DNA from: Metaphire vulgaris
Lineage: Eukaryota > Annelida > Clitellata > Crassiclitellata > Megascolecidae
Reading direction: 5' to 3'
Assembly: GCA_018105865.1 (NCBI GenBank)
Contig: CM030866.1
Coordinates: forward strand, 2,280,191-2,344,190
DNA: 64,000 bases
Positions 37,601 through 50,681 of this stretch are shown in pieces. Under the pieces are notes generated by a model, which saw only the letters and a program-made list of their open reading frames with translations, made no database searches and had not been told where the DNA came from. The position numbers and the translations under genes are program-made. Positions within the stretch are counted from its first letter, which is position 1, and each line of letters begins with the position of its first letter.

Positions 37601-38720
37601 CGTTAGGGTGTAGTATTATGAAATGGCTGTGAGTACTCTATTTCGTACCCTGTAGATAGAAATGGAGAACGATATAATTGATTCTTCTTGCAAAAGTTTA
37701 AGCAGTGAAGAAGGAACAAGAAGAAAATGTAGATTTTGTCGGAGAATTTCTTCAAATCGATAAGATATTTACATATCTAGGCCCCTATACGCCATCTATT
37801 CAACAGGCGTTCAATTGCCTTCTCTCACAGCGAATTCATGATAAAGCTTGTATTCGATATCTATGAAACCTGTTGTAGGCCTATAATGAACCAGATATCT
37901 TAAATGCAGAAGGTGATGGCCCATGTTTGCAATAGCGATTGATATCAATGTAGTAATGGATGCTAAAGATAGTGGCTGAATATGGTGCTTGAATTCGATC
38001 TATAACAGGACGAAATAACTTTCAAACGCGCGGTTGATGTACACAATATACTGTGCATTATTAGCATTATGGAACAACGGCGGTTGTCATGCTCATGCTG
38101 GATGCGCTATCAATACAGAAGACGATGGCCTACGTTTATAATAGCGATTGATATCGATGTAGAGAAGAATGCTAAACATAGTGGCTCAATACGGAGCCTG
38201 AAATCGATCTCTAGCAGGACGAAATAAGTTTCAAAACTGCCGTTGAATTTTCACAAATCCTGTGTATTAATAGCATTATGCAATAACGAGGGTTGTCATG
38301 CATGAGCAGTTTTAATACCCGGCTCTTCCCTCGATCGCCCTCCCTACTAGCCATTCCGTTAGATATTCGCCAGGTCTTTCATTTGGTCGATGTCCCTCGT
38401 TCTCGTACAGTCAATGGCGTTAGTGTGTAATATTATGAAATGGCTGGGAGTACTCTATTTCGAACCCTGTAGATAGAAATGGAGAACGATATATTTGATT
38501 ATTCTTGCAAAAGTTTAAGCAGTGAAGAAGGAACAAGAGGAAAATGTAGATTTTGTCGGAGAATTTCTTCAAATCGATAAGATATTTGCATATCTAGGCC
38601 CTATTCTAGGCTCTATTCAACAGGCGTTCAATTCCTTCTGTCACACAGCGAATTCATGATAAAACTTGTATTCGATATCTATAAAACCTGTTTTAGGCCT
38701 ATAATGAACTAGATATCTTA
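34650..38720 (+). repeat. Domain III HOR (4.07 kb)
   Basis: Same module order as the previous block. A CATGCT duplication sits at the m3 end near 38090. Confidence 0.9.
34874..36908. mobile_element. Element E copy 6
   Basis: Three core units and the deleted right arm. The left terminus has lost one A (TGGGGTGTTC). The right terminus GAACACCCTTA is intact. Confidence 0.9.
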
Positions 38721-41700
38721 AATGCAGAAGGTGACGGCCCATGTTTGCAATAGCGATTGATATCAATGTAGTTATGGATGCTAAAGATAGTGGCTGAATA
38801 TGGTGCTTGAATTCGATCTATAACATGACGAAATAACTTTCAAATGTGCGGTTGATTTCCACATATACTGTGCATTATTAGCATTATGGAACAACGGCGG
38901 TTGTCATGCTGGATGCGCTATCAATACAGAAGACGATGACCTACGTTTTAGGGGTGTTCAAAAAAATAAAATTTTCAAAAAGTTATGCCTACTGGACTGA
39001 TTGTCATGCTACTATCAATGTTGAATTCAGATATACTTTTTATTTCACATTTCTATGATGTCCTGAGGTCCCTCAAAGGCCTTGAACGCATGAACCCCCA
39101 AACCATGGAAAAAATGCACAATGATTGGGACTAAATACTTCATAACTCTATAAAATAATCATAGATATGTCATAATAGACTCATTTTGTTTGTATTCTCT
39201 TTGGGCCGTGTCCATAGAGTGAGTAGCGTGCAGAGGGGATTTGTGGGGGGCGTGGCCCCGGACGCCGACCAGATGGAGGTGCCAAAATTGACTCGGCGAC
39301 CTTCATTTTTTTGCTCGTCAAACATTTTTTAGGCTTGGCCTCGGGCGCCCACTACTCTCTGCGCGCCACGGCATAAAGTGGCATATGTAAAGGTTCAGCT
39401 ACTCTGGTGGAATAGCCACCGGATTTTTAAAAAAATATATTATCTCGCTTGCAGGCGTCATGTCCTTGAATTGGCATTTTGGGCTGACTGGAAGTTCGGT
39501 TAAGTATCAGGACCAGGCAATAGACTCTTTGCCACATTCAAATCAATATGTGGTAGGCTACTTTGGGCAAACAGATGCAAATCAACACAATCGAACTATG
39601 CCATCCCTGGCTGAGAAGTTAAAAATGTCTAATTTACGCAATAGAAAATACCACAGGCAAAATTCTGAATGCCAAGAACTTTTGATATACAAGAGATAGT
39701 GGCTTAATTTTTGAAAAATCTTGATTAGCAGGTGCTCTTCACTTGCCAGTCAAACGTGCTAACCATTCACACGTCTGCTAATACAATTCTCTGTAGTTTA
39801 ACAATGTCCAATTTACGCAATAGAAAATACCACAGGCAAAATTCTGAATTCCAAGAACTTTTTTGATATGCAAGAGATAGTGGGCCTAATTTTTTGAAAA
39901 AAATTGTTTAGCAGGTGCTCTTAACTTGCTAGTCAAACGTGCTAACCATTCACACGTCTGCTAATACAATTCTCTGTAGTTTAAAAATGTCCAATTTACG
40001 CAATAGAAAATATCACAGGCAAAATTCTGAATGCCAAGAACTTTTGATATACAAGAGATAGTGGCCTAATTTTTGAAAAATCTTGATTAGCAGGTGCCCT
40101 TCACTTGCCAGTCAAACGTGCTAACCATTCACACGTCTGCTAATACAATTCTCTGTAGTCAATCATTTCAGCGTCATATAACATGTGATGATGAAACATG
40201 AACATTTTGCCAGCATACAAATTGCACGTCATCCATTGAGCCTGGTGAATGACTCTGGGTTTCATGAGGTGTACCCCGCGTGGAGGTGTTTCACCCAGAA
40301 TGAGTAGATTGTTCTCTGCTTATTCATGATAGTCGTCACGGGGCATGGTTCCAGATTCTCTTTGTGTCCAGATATTTCTCAGCTCCTGGACAACGTTACC
40401 CTTAACTTCTCTCAGCCAGGGTTGGCATAGTTCGATTGTGTTGATTTGCATCTGTTTGCCCAAAGTAGCCTACCACATATTGATTTGAATGATGTGGCAA
40501 AGAGTCTATTGCCTGGTCCTGGTACTTAACCGAACTGAGTAGCTGAACCTTTACATATGCCACTTTATGCCGTGGCGCGCAGAGAGTGGTGGGCGCTCGA
40601 GGCCAAGCCTAAAAAATGTTTGACGAGCAAAAAAATGAAGGTCGCCGAGTCAATTTTGGCACCTCCATCTGGTCGGCGTCCGGGGCCACGCCCCCCACAA
40701 ATCCCCTCTGCACGCTACTCACTCTATGGACACGGCCCAAAGAGAATACAAACAAAATGAGTCTATTATGACATATCTATGATTATTTTAGAGAGTTATG
40801 AAGTATTTAGTCCCAATCATTGTGCATTTTTCCATGGTTTGGGGGTTCATGCGTTCAAGGCCTTTGAGGGACCTCAGGACATCATAGAAATGTGAAATAA
40901 AAAGTGTATCTGAATTCAACATTGATAGTAGCATGACAATCAGTCCAGTAGGCATAACTTTTTGAAAATTTTTATTTTTGAACACGATTACCTACGTTTA
41001 TAATAGCGATTGATATCGATGTAGTGAAGAATGCTAAAGACAGTGGCTCAATATAGTGATTGAGATCGATCTCTAACAGGACGAAATAAGTTTTTAAAAA
41101 TGCGCTTGTATTTCCACAAATCCTGTGTATTATTAGCATTATGGGCTAACGAGGGTTGTCTTGGATGAGCCGTTTTAAATGCAGAAGGTGATGGCCCATG
41201 TTTGCAATAGCGATTGATATCAATGTAGTAATGGATGCTAAAGATAGTGGCTGAATATGGTGCTTGAATTCGATCTATAACAGGACGAAATAACTTTCAA
41301 ACGCGCGGTTGATGTACACAATATACTGTGCATAATTAGCATTATGGAACAACGGCGGTTGTCATGCTAGATGCTCTATCAATACAGAAGACGATGGCCT
41401 ACGTTTATAATAGCGATTGATATCGATGTAGAGAAGAATGCTAAACATAGTGGCTCAATACGGAGCCTGAAATCGATCTCTAGCAGGACGAAATAAGTTT
41501 CAAAACTGCCGTTGAATTTTCACAAATCCTGTGTATTAATAGCATTATGCAATAACGAGGGTTGTCATGGATGAGCAGTTTTAATACCCGGCTCTTCCCT
41601 CGATCGCCCTACTAGCCATTCCGTTAGATATTCGCCAGGTCTTTCATTTGATCGATGTCCCTCGTTCTCGTACAGTCAATGGCGTTAGGGTGTAGTATTA

Positions 41701-42798
41701 TGAAATGGCTGTGAGTACTCTATTTCGTACCCTGTAGATAGAAATGGAGAACGATATAATTGATTCTTCTTGCAAAAGTTTAAGCAGTGAAGAAGGAACA
41801 AGAAGAAAATGTAGATTTTGTCGGAGAATTTCTTCAAATCGATAAGATATTTACATATCTAGGCCCTATACGCCATCTATTCAACAGGCGTTCAATTGCC
41901 TTCTCTCACACAGCGAATTCATGATAAAGCTTGTATTCGATATCTATGAAACCTGTTGTAGGCCTATAATGAACCAGATATCTTAAATGCAGAAGGTGAT
42001 GGCCCATGTTTGCAATAGCGATTGATATCAATGTAGTAATGGATGCTAAAGATAGTGGCTGAATATGGTGCTTGAATTCGATCTATAACAGGACGAAATA
42101 ACTTTCAAACGCGCGTTTGATGTACACAATATACTGTGCATTATTAGCATTATGGAACAACGGCGGTTGTCATGCTGGATGCGCTATCAATACAGAAGAC
42201 GATGGCCTACGTTTATAATAGCGATTGATATCGATGTAGAGAAGAATGCTAAACATAGTGGCTCAATACGGAGCCTGAAATCGATCTCTAGCAGGACGAA
42301 ATAAGTTTCAAAACTGCCGTTGAATTTTCACAAATCCTGTGTATTAATAGCATTATGCAATAACGAGGGTTGTCATGCATGAGCAGTTTTAATACCCGGC
42401 TCTTCCCTCGATCGCCCTCCCTACTAGCCATTCCGTTAGATATTCGCCAGGTCTTTCATTTGGTCGATGTCCCTCGTTCTCGTACAGTCAATGGCGTTAG
42501 TGTGTAATATTATGAAATGGCTGGGAGTACTCTATTTCGAACCCTGTAGATAGAAATGGAGAACGATATATTTGATTATTCTTGCAAAAGTTTAAGCAGT
42601 GAAGAAGGAACAAGAGGAAAATGTAGATTTTGTCGGAGAATTTCTTCAAATCGATAAGATATTTGCATATCTAGGCCCTATTCTAGGCTCTATTCAACAG
42701 GCGTTCAATTCCCTTCTGTCACACAGCGAATTCATGATAAAACTTGTATTCGATATCTATAAAACCTGTTTTAGGCCTATAATGAACTAGATATCTTA
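38721..42798 (+). repeat. Domain III HOR (4.08 kb)
   Basis: Near-identical to the preceding block, including the shared subtype changes ATGCTCTATC in m3 and ATTTGATCGATG in D. Confidence 0.9.
38949..40990. mobile_element. Element E copy 7
   Basis: Three core units and the deleted right arm. The right terminus reads GAACACGATTA. Confidence 0.9.
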
Positions 42799-45700
42799 AA
42801 TGCAGAAGGTGACGGCCCATGTTTGCAATAGCGATTGATATCAATGTAGTTATGGATGCTAAAGATAGTGGCTGAATATGGTGCTTGAATTCGATCTATA
42901 ACATGACGAAATAACTTTCAAATGTGCGGTTGATTTCCACATATACTGTGCATTATTAGCATTATGGAACAACGGCGGTTGTCATGCTGGATGCGCTATC
43001 AATACAGAAGACGATGACCTACGTTTTTAGGGGTGTTCAAAAAAATAAAATTTTCAAAAGTTATGCCTACTGGACTGATTGTCATGCTACTATCAATGTT
43101 GAATTCAGATATACTTTTTATTTCACATTTCTATGATGTCCTGAGGTCCCTCAAAGGCCTTGAACGCATGAACCCCAAACCATGGAAAAAAATGCACAAT
43201 GATTGGGACTAAATACTTCATAACTCTATAAAATAATCATAGATATGTCATAATAGACTCATTTTGTTTGTATTCTCTTTGGGCCGTGTCCATAGAGTGA
43301 GTAGCGTGCAGATGGGGGATTTGTGGGGCGTGGCCCCGGACGCCGACCAGATGGAGGTGCCAAAATTGACTCGGCGACCTTCATTTTTTGCTCGTCAAAC
43401 ATTTTTAGGCTTGGCCTCAGGCGCCCACTACTCTCTGCGCGCGCCACGGCATAAAGTGGCATATGTAAAGGTTCAGCTACTCTGGTGGAATAGCCACCGG
43501 ATTTTTAAAAAAATATATTATCTCGCTTGCAGGCGTCATGTCCTTGAATTGGCATTTTGGGCTGACTGGAAGTTCGGTTAAGTATCAGGACCAGGCAATA
43601 GACTCTCTTTGCCACATTCAAATCAATATGTGGTAGGCTACTTTGGGCAAACAGATGCAAATCAACACAATCGAACTATGCCATCCCTGGCTGAGAAGTT
43701 AAAAATGTCTAATTTACGCAATAGAAAATACCACAGGCAAAATTCTGAATGCCAAGAACTTTTGATATACAAGAGATAGTGGCTTAATTTTTGAAAAATC
43801 TTGATTAGCAGGTGCTCTTCACTTGCCAGTCAAACGTGCTAACCATTCACACGTCTGCTAATACAATTCTCTGTAGTTTAACAATGTCCAATTTAGGCAA
43901 TAGAAAATACCACAGGCAAAATTCTGAATTCCAAGAACTTTTGATATGCAAGAGATAGTGGCCTAATTTTTGAAAAAAAATTGTTTAGCAGGTGCTCTTC
44001 ACTTGCCAGTCAAACGTGCTAACCATTCACACGTCTGCTAATACAATTCTCTGTAGTTTAACAATGTCCAATTTAGGCAATAGAAAATACCACAGGCAAA
44101 ATTCTGAATCCAAGAACTTTTGATATGCAAGAGATAGTGGCCTAATTTTTGAAAAAAAATTGTTTAGCAGGTGCTCTTAACTTGCTAGTCAAACGTGCTA
44201 ACCATTCACACGTCTGCTAATACAATTCTCTGTAGTTTAAAAATGTCCAATTTACGCAATAGAAAATATCACAGGCAAAATTCTGAATGCCAAGAACTTT
44301 TGATATACAAGAGATAGTGGCCTAATTTTTGAAAAATCTTGATTAGCAGGTGCCCTTCACTTGCCAGTCAAACGTGCTAACCATTCACACGTCTGCTAAT
44401 ACAATTCTCTGTAGTCAATCATTTCAGCGTCATATAACATGTGATGATGAAACATGAACATTTTGCCAGCATACAAATTGCACGTCATCCATTGAGCCTG
44501 GTGAATGACTCTGGGTTTCATGAGGTGTACCCGCGTGGAGGTGTTTCACCCAGAATGAGTAGATTGTTCTCTGCTTATTCATGATAGTCGTCACGGGGCA
44601 TGGTTCCAGATTCTCTTTGTGTGTCCAGATATTTCTCAGCTCCTGGACAACGTTACCCTTAACTTCTCTCAGCCAGGGTTGGCATAGTTCGATTGTGTTG
44701 ATTTGCATCTGTTTGCCCAAAGTAGCCTACCACATATTGATTTGAATGATGTGGCAAAGAGTCTATTGCCTGGTCCTGGTACTTAACCGAACTGAGTAGC
44801 TGAACCTTTACATATGCCACTTTATGCCGTGGCGCGCAGAGAGTGGTGATTATTCGAGGCCAAGCCTAAAAAATGTTTGACGAGCAAAAAAATGAAGGTC
44901 GCCGAGTCAATTTTGGCACCTCCATCTGGTCGGCGTCCGGGGCCACGCCCCCACAAATCCCCTCTGCACGCTACTCACTCTATGGACACGGCCCAAAGAG
45001 AATACAAACAAAATGAGTCTATTATGACATATCTATGATTATTTTATAGAGTTATGAAGTATTTAGTCCCAATCATTGTGCATTTTTCCATGGTTTGGGG
45101 GTTCATGCGTTCAAGGCCTTTGAGGGACCTCAGGACATCATAGAAATGTGAAATAAAAAGTGTATCTGAATTCAACATTGATAGTAGCATGACAATCAGT
45201 CCAGTAGGCATAACGTTTTGAAAAATTTTATTTTTTGAACACGATTACCTACGTTTATAATAGCGATTGATATCGATGTAGTGAAGAATGCTAAAGACAG
45301 TGGCTCAATATAGTGATTGAGATCGATCTCTAACAGGACGAAATAAGTTTTTAAAAATGCGCTTGTATTTCCACAAATCCTGTGTATTATTAGCATTATG
45401 GGCTAACGAGGGTTGTCTTGGATGAGCCGTTTTAAATGCAGAAGGTGATGGCCCATGTTTGCAATAGCGATTGATATCAATGTAGTAATGGATGCTAAAG
45501 ATAGTGGCTGAATATGGTGCTTGAATTCGATCTATAACAGGACGAAATAACTTTCAAACGCGCGGTTGATGTACACAATATACTGTGCATTATTAGCATT
45601 ATGGAACAACGGCGGTTGTCATGCTAGATGCGCTATCAATACAGAAGACGATGGCCTACGTTTATAATAGCGATTGATATCGATGTAGTGAAGAATGCTA

Positions 45701-46243
45701 AACATAGTGGCTCAATACGGAGCCTGAAATCGATCTCTAGCAGGACGAAATAAGTTTCAAAACTGCCGTTGAATTTTCACAAATCCTGTGTATTAATAGC
45801 ATTATGCAATAACGAGGGTTGTCATGGATGAGCAGTTTTAATACCCGGCTCTTCCCTCGATCGCCCTACTAGCCATTCCGTTAGATATTCGCCAGGTCTT
45901 TATTTTTGGTCGATGTCCCTCGTTCTCGTACAGTCAATGGCGTTAGTGTGTAATATTATGAAATGGCTGGGAGTACTCTATTTCGAACCCTGTAGATAGA
46001 AATGGAGAACGATATAGTTGATTATTCTTGCAAAATTTTAAGCAGTGAAGAAGGAACAAGAGGAAAATGTAGATTTTGTCGGAGAATTTTTTCAAATCGA
46101 TAAGATATTTACATATCTAGGCCCTATACGCCCTCTATTCAACAGGCGTTCAATTGCCTTCTCTCACACAGCGAATTCATGATAAAGCTTGTATTCGATA
46201 TCTATAAAACCTGTTGTAGGCCTATAATGAACCAGATATCTTA
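42799..46243 (+). repeat. Domain III short HOR: m1-m2[E]-m3-m4-D (3.45 kb)
   Basis: Like the 27300 block it lacks the m3-m4-D triplet. It is longer because its E copy has four core units. Confidence 0.9.
43027..45247. mobile_element. Element E copy 8 (four core units, ~2.22 kb)
   Basis: Carries an extra ~180-bp core unit. The phrase AACAATGTCCAATTTAGGC occurs twice, near 43880 and 44060, showing a local duplication with a shared private C-to-G change. The right arm carries the deletion and the right terminus reads GAACACGATTA. Confidence 0.9.
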
Positions 46244-49200
46244 AATGCAGAAGGTGATGGCCCATGTTTGCAATAGCGATTGATATCAATGTAGTAATGG
46301 ATGCTAAAGATAGTGGCTGAATATGGTGCTTGAATTCGATCTATAACATGACGAAATAACTTTCAAATGTGCGGTTGATTTCCACATATACTGTGCATTA
46401 TTAGCATTATGGAACAACGGCGGTTGTCATGCTGGATGCGCTATCAATACAGAAGACGATGACCTACGTTTATAATAGCGATTGATATCGATGTAGTGAA
46501 GAATGCTAAAGACAGTGGCTCAATATAGTGATTGAGATCGATCTCTAACAGGACGAAATAAGTTTTTAAAAATGCGCTTGTATTTCCACAAATCCTGTGT
46601 ATTATTAGCATTATGGGCTAACGAGGGTTGTCTTGGATGAGCCGTTTTAAATGCAGAAGGTGATGGCCCATGTTTGCAATAGCGATTGATATCAATGTAG
46701 TAATGGATGCTAAAGATAGTGGCTGAATATGGTGCTTGAATTCGATCTATAACAGGACGAAATAACTTTCAAACGCGCGGTTGATGTACACAATATACTG
46801 TGCATTATTAGCATTATGGAACAACGGCGGTTGTCATGCTGGATGCGCTATCAATACAGAAGACGATGGCCTACGTTTAGAATAAAGTAAGTAAAGTAAA
46901 GTAAAATCTCGATAATTTCTGAAGCGCTTTCAAAAGATGCACCGAAGTAGCTCCTTATTCCTACGCGCTCAATCTCAAATGAAGTAGCTATAGCCAAAGG
47001 TGGGTCATTCATGCCGGGTCATTTTAATCAAAGGGCAAGTGGGCAGGATAATAGCGATTGATATCGATGTAGTGAAGAATGCTAAACATAGTGGCTCAAT
47101 ACGGAGCCTGAAATCGATCTCTAGCAGGACGAAATAAGTTTCAAAACTGCCGTTGAATTTTCACAAATCCTGTGTATTAATAGCATTATGCAATAACGAG
47201 GGTTGTCATGGATGAGCAGTTTTAATACCCGGCTCTTCCCTCGATCGCCCTACTAGCCATTCCGTTAGATATTCGCCAGGTCTTTCATTTGGTCGATGTC
47301 CCTCGTTCTCGTACAGTCAATGGCGTTAGGGTGTAGTATTATGAAATGGCTGTGAGTACTCTATTTCGTACGCTGTAGATAGAAATGGAGAACGATATAA
47401 TTGATTCTTCTTGCAAAAGTTTAAGCAGTGAAGAAGGAACAAGAGGAAAATGTAGATTTTGTCGGAGAATTTCTTCAAATCGATAAGATATTTACATATC
47501 TAGGCCCTATACGCCCTCTATTCAACAGGCGTTCAATTGCCTTCTGTCACGCAGCGAATTCATGATAAAGCTTGTATTCGATATCTATAAAACCTGTTGT
47601 AGGCCTATAATGAACCAGATATCTTAAATGCAGAAGGTGATGGCCCATGTTTGCAATAGCGATTGATATCAATGTAGTAATGGATGCTAAAGATAGTGGC
47701 TGAATATGGTGCTTGAATTCGATCTATAACATGACGAAATAACTTTCAAATGTGCGGTTGATTTCACATATACTGTGCATTATTAGCATTATGGAACAAC
47801 GGCGGTTGTCATGCTGGATGCGCTATCAATACAGAAGACGATGACCTACGTTTATAATAGCGATTGATATCGATGTAGTGAAGAATGCTAAAGACAGTGG
47901 CTCAATATAGTGATTGAGATCGATCTCTAACAGGACGAAATAAGTTTTTAAAAATGCGCTTGTATTTCCACAAATCCTGTGTATTATTAGCATTATGGGC
48001 TAACCAGGGTTGTCTTGGATGAGCCGTTTTAAATGCAGAAGGTGATGGCCCATGTTTGCAATAGCGATCGATATCAATGTAGTAATGGATGCTAAAGATA
48101 GTGGCTGAATATGGTGCTTGAATTCGATCTATAACAGGACGAAATAACTTTCAAACGCGCGGTTGATGTACACAATATACTGTGCATTATTAGCATTATG
48201 GAACAACGGCGGTTGTCATGCTGAATGCGCTATCAATACAGAACACGATGGCCTACGTTTATAATAGCGATTGATATCGATGTAGAGAAGAATGCTAAAC
48301 ATAGTGGCTCAATACGGAGCCTGAAATCGATCTCTAGGAGGACGAAATAAGTTTCAAAACTGCCGTTGAATTTTCACAAATCCTGTGTATTAATAGCATT
48401 ATGCAATAACGAGGGTTGTCATGGATGAGCAGTTTTAATACCCGGCTCTTCCTCGATCGCCCTACTAGCCATTCCGTTAGATATTCGCCAGGTCTTTCAT
48501 TTGGTCGATGTCCCTCGTTCTCGTACAGTCAATGGCGTTAGGTGTAGTATTATGAAATGGCTGGGAGTACTCTATTTCGTACCCTTTACATAGAAATGAG
48601 AACGATATAATTGATTCTTCTTGCAAAGGTTTAAGCAGTGAAGAAGGAACAAGAGGAAAATGTAGATTTTGTCGGAGAATTTCTTCAAATCGATAAGATA
48701 TTTACATATCTAGGCCCTATACGCCCTCTATTCAACAGGCGTTCAATTGCCTTCTGTCACACAGCGAATTCATGATAAAGCTTGTATTCGATATCTATAA
48801 AACCTGTTGTAGGCCTATAATGAACCAGATATCTTAAATGCAGAAGGTGATGGCCCATGTTTGCAATAGCGATTGATATCAATGTAGTAATGGATGCTAA
48901 AGATAGTGGCTGAATATGGTGCTTGAATTCGATCTATAACAGGACGAAATAACTTTCAAACGCGCGGTTGATGTACACAATATACTGTGCATTATTAGCA
49001 TTATGGAACAACGGCGGTTGTCATGCTGGATGCGCTATCAATACAGAAGACGATGGCCTACGTTTATAATAGCGATTGATATCGATGTAGAGAAGAATGC
49101 TAAACATAGTGGCTCAATACGGAGCCTGAAATCGATCTCTAGCAGGGCGAAATAAGTTTCAAAACTGCCGTTGAATTTTCACAAATCCTGTGTATTAATA

Positions 49201-50046
49201 GCATTATGCAATAACGAGGGTTGTCATGGATGAGCAGTTTTAATACCCGGCTCTTCCCTCGATCGCCCTACTAGCCATTCCGTTAGATATTCGCCAGGTC
49301 TTTCATTTGGTCGATGTCCCTCGTTCTCGTACAGTCAATGGCGTTAGGGTGTAGTATTATGAAATGGCTGTGAGTACTCTATTTCGTACGCTGTAGATAG
49401 AAATGGAGAACGATATAATTGATTCTTCTTGCAAAGGTTTAAGCAGTGAAGAAGGAACAAGAGGAAAATGTAGATTTTGTCGGAGAATTTCTTCAAATCG
49501 ATAAAATATTTACCTATCTAGGCCCTATACGCCCTTTATTCAACAGGCGTTCAATTCCCTTCTGTCACACAGCGAATTCATGATAAAACTTGTATTCGAT
49601 ATCTATAAAACCTGTTGTAGGCCTACAATGAACTAGATATCTTAATACACGGCTCTTCCCTCGATCGCCCTACTAGCCATTCCGTTAGATATTCGCCAGG
49701 TCTTTCATTTGGTCGATGTCCCTCGTTCTCGTACAGTCAATGGCGTTAGTGTGTAATATTATGAAATGGCTGGGAGTACTCTATTTCGAACCCTATAGAT
49801 AGAAATGGAGAATGATATAGTTGATTATTCTTGCAAACGTTTAAGCAGTGAAGAAGGAACAAGAGGAAAATGTAGATTTTGTCGGAGAATTTCTTCAAAT
49901 CGATAAGATATTTACCTATCTAGGCCCTATACGCCCTTTATTCAACAGGCGTTCAATTGCCTTCTGTCACACAGCGAATTCATGATAAAGCTTGTATTCG
50001 ATATCTATAAAACCTGTTGTAGGCCTATAATGAACCAGATATCTTA
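46244..50046 (+). repeat. Domain IV entry block: m1-m2-m3-m4[F]-D-m1-m2-m3-m4-D-m3-m4-D-D
   Basis: No E. The first F insert of the array lies in its first m4. A D-D pair closes the block, as in domains I and II. Confidence 0.88.
46880..47048. mobile_element. Insert F copy 1 (169 bp) in an m4 monomer
   Basis: Sits between CCTACGTTTA and TAATAGCGATTG. It starts with an A-rich (GTAAA)n-like run, then CTCGATAATTTCTGAAGCGC, TTTCAAAAGATGCACC and GGGTCATTCATGCCGGGTCA, and ends GTGGGCAGGA. No inverted termini, coding frame or clear target duplication is seen. A fragment of a SINE or another dispersed repeat is possible. Confidence 0.8.
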
Positions 50047-50681
50047 AATGCAGATGGTGATGGCCCATGTTTGCAATAGCGATTGATATCAATGTAGTAA
50101 TGGATGCTAAAGATAGTGGCTGAATATGGTGCTTGAATTCGATCTATAACAGGACGAAATAACTTTCAAATGTGCGGTTGATTTCCACATATACTGTGCA
50201 TTATTAGCATTATGGAACAACGGCGGTTGTCATGCTGGATGCGCTATCAATACAGAAGACGATGACCTACGTTTATAATAGCGATTGATATCGATGTAGT
50301 GAAGAATGCTAAAGACAGTGGCTCAATATAGTGATTGAGATCGATCTCTAACAGGACGAAATAAGTTTTTAAAAATGCGCTTGTATTTCCACAAATCCTG
50401 TGTATTATTAGCATTATGGGCTAACGAGGGTTGTCTTGGATGAGCCGTTTTAAATGCAGAAGGTGATGGCCCATGTTTGCAATAGCGATCGATATCAATG
50501 TAGTAATGGATGCTAAAGATAGTGGCTGAATATGGTGCTTGAATTCGATCTATAACAGGAAGAAATAACTTTCAAACGCGCGGTTGATGTACACAATATA
50601 CTGTGCATTATTAGCATTATGGAACAACGGCGGTTGTCATGCTGGATGCGCTATCAATACAGAAGACGATGACCTACGTTT

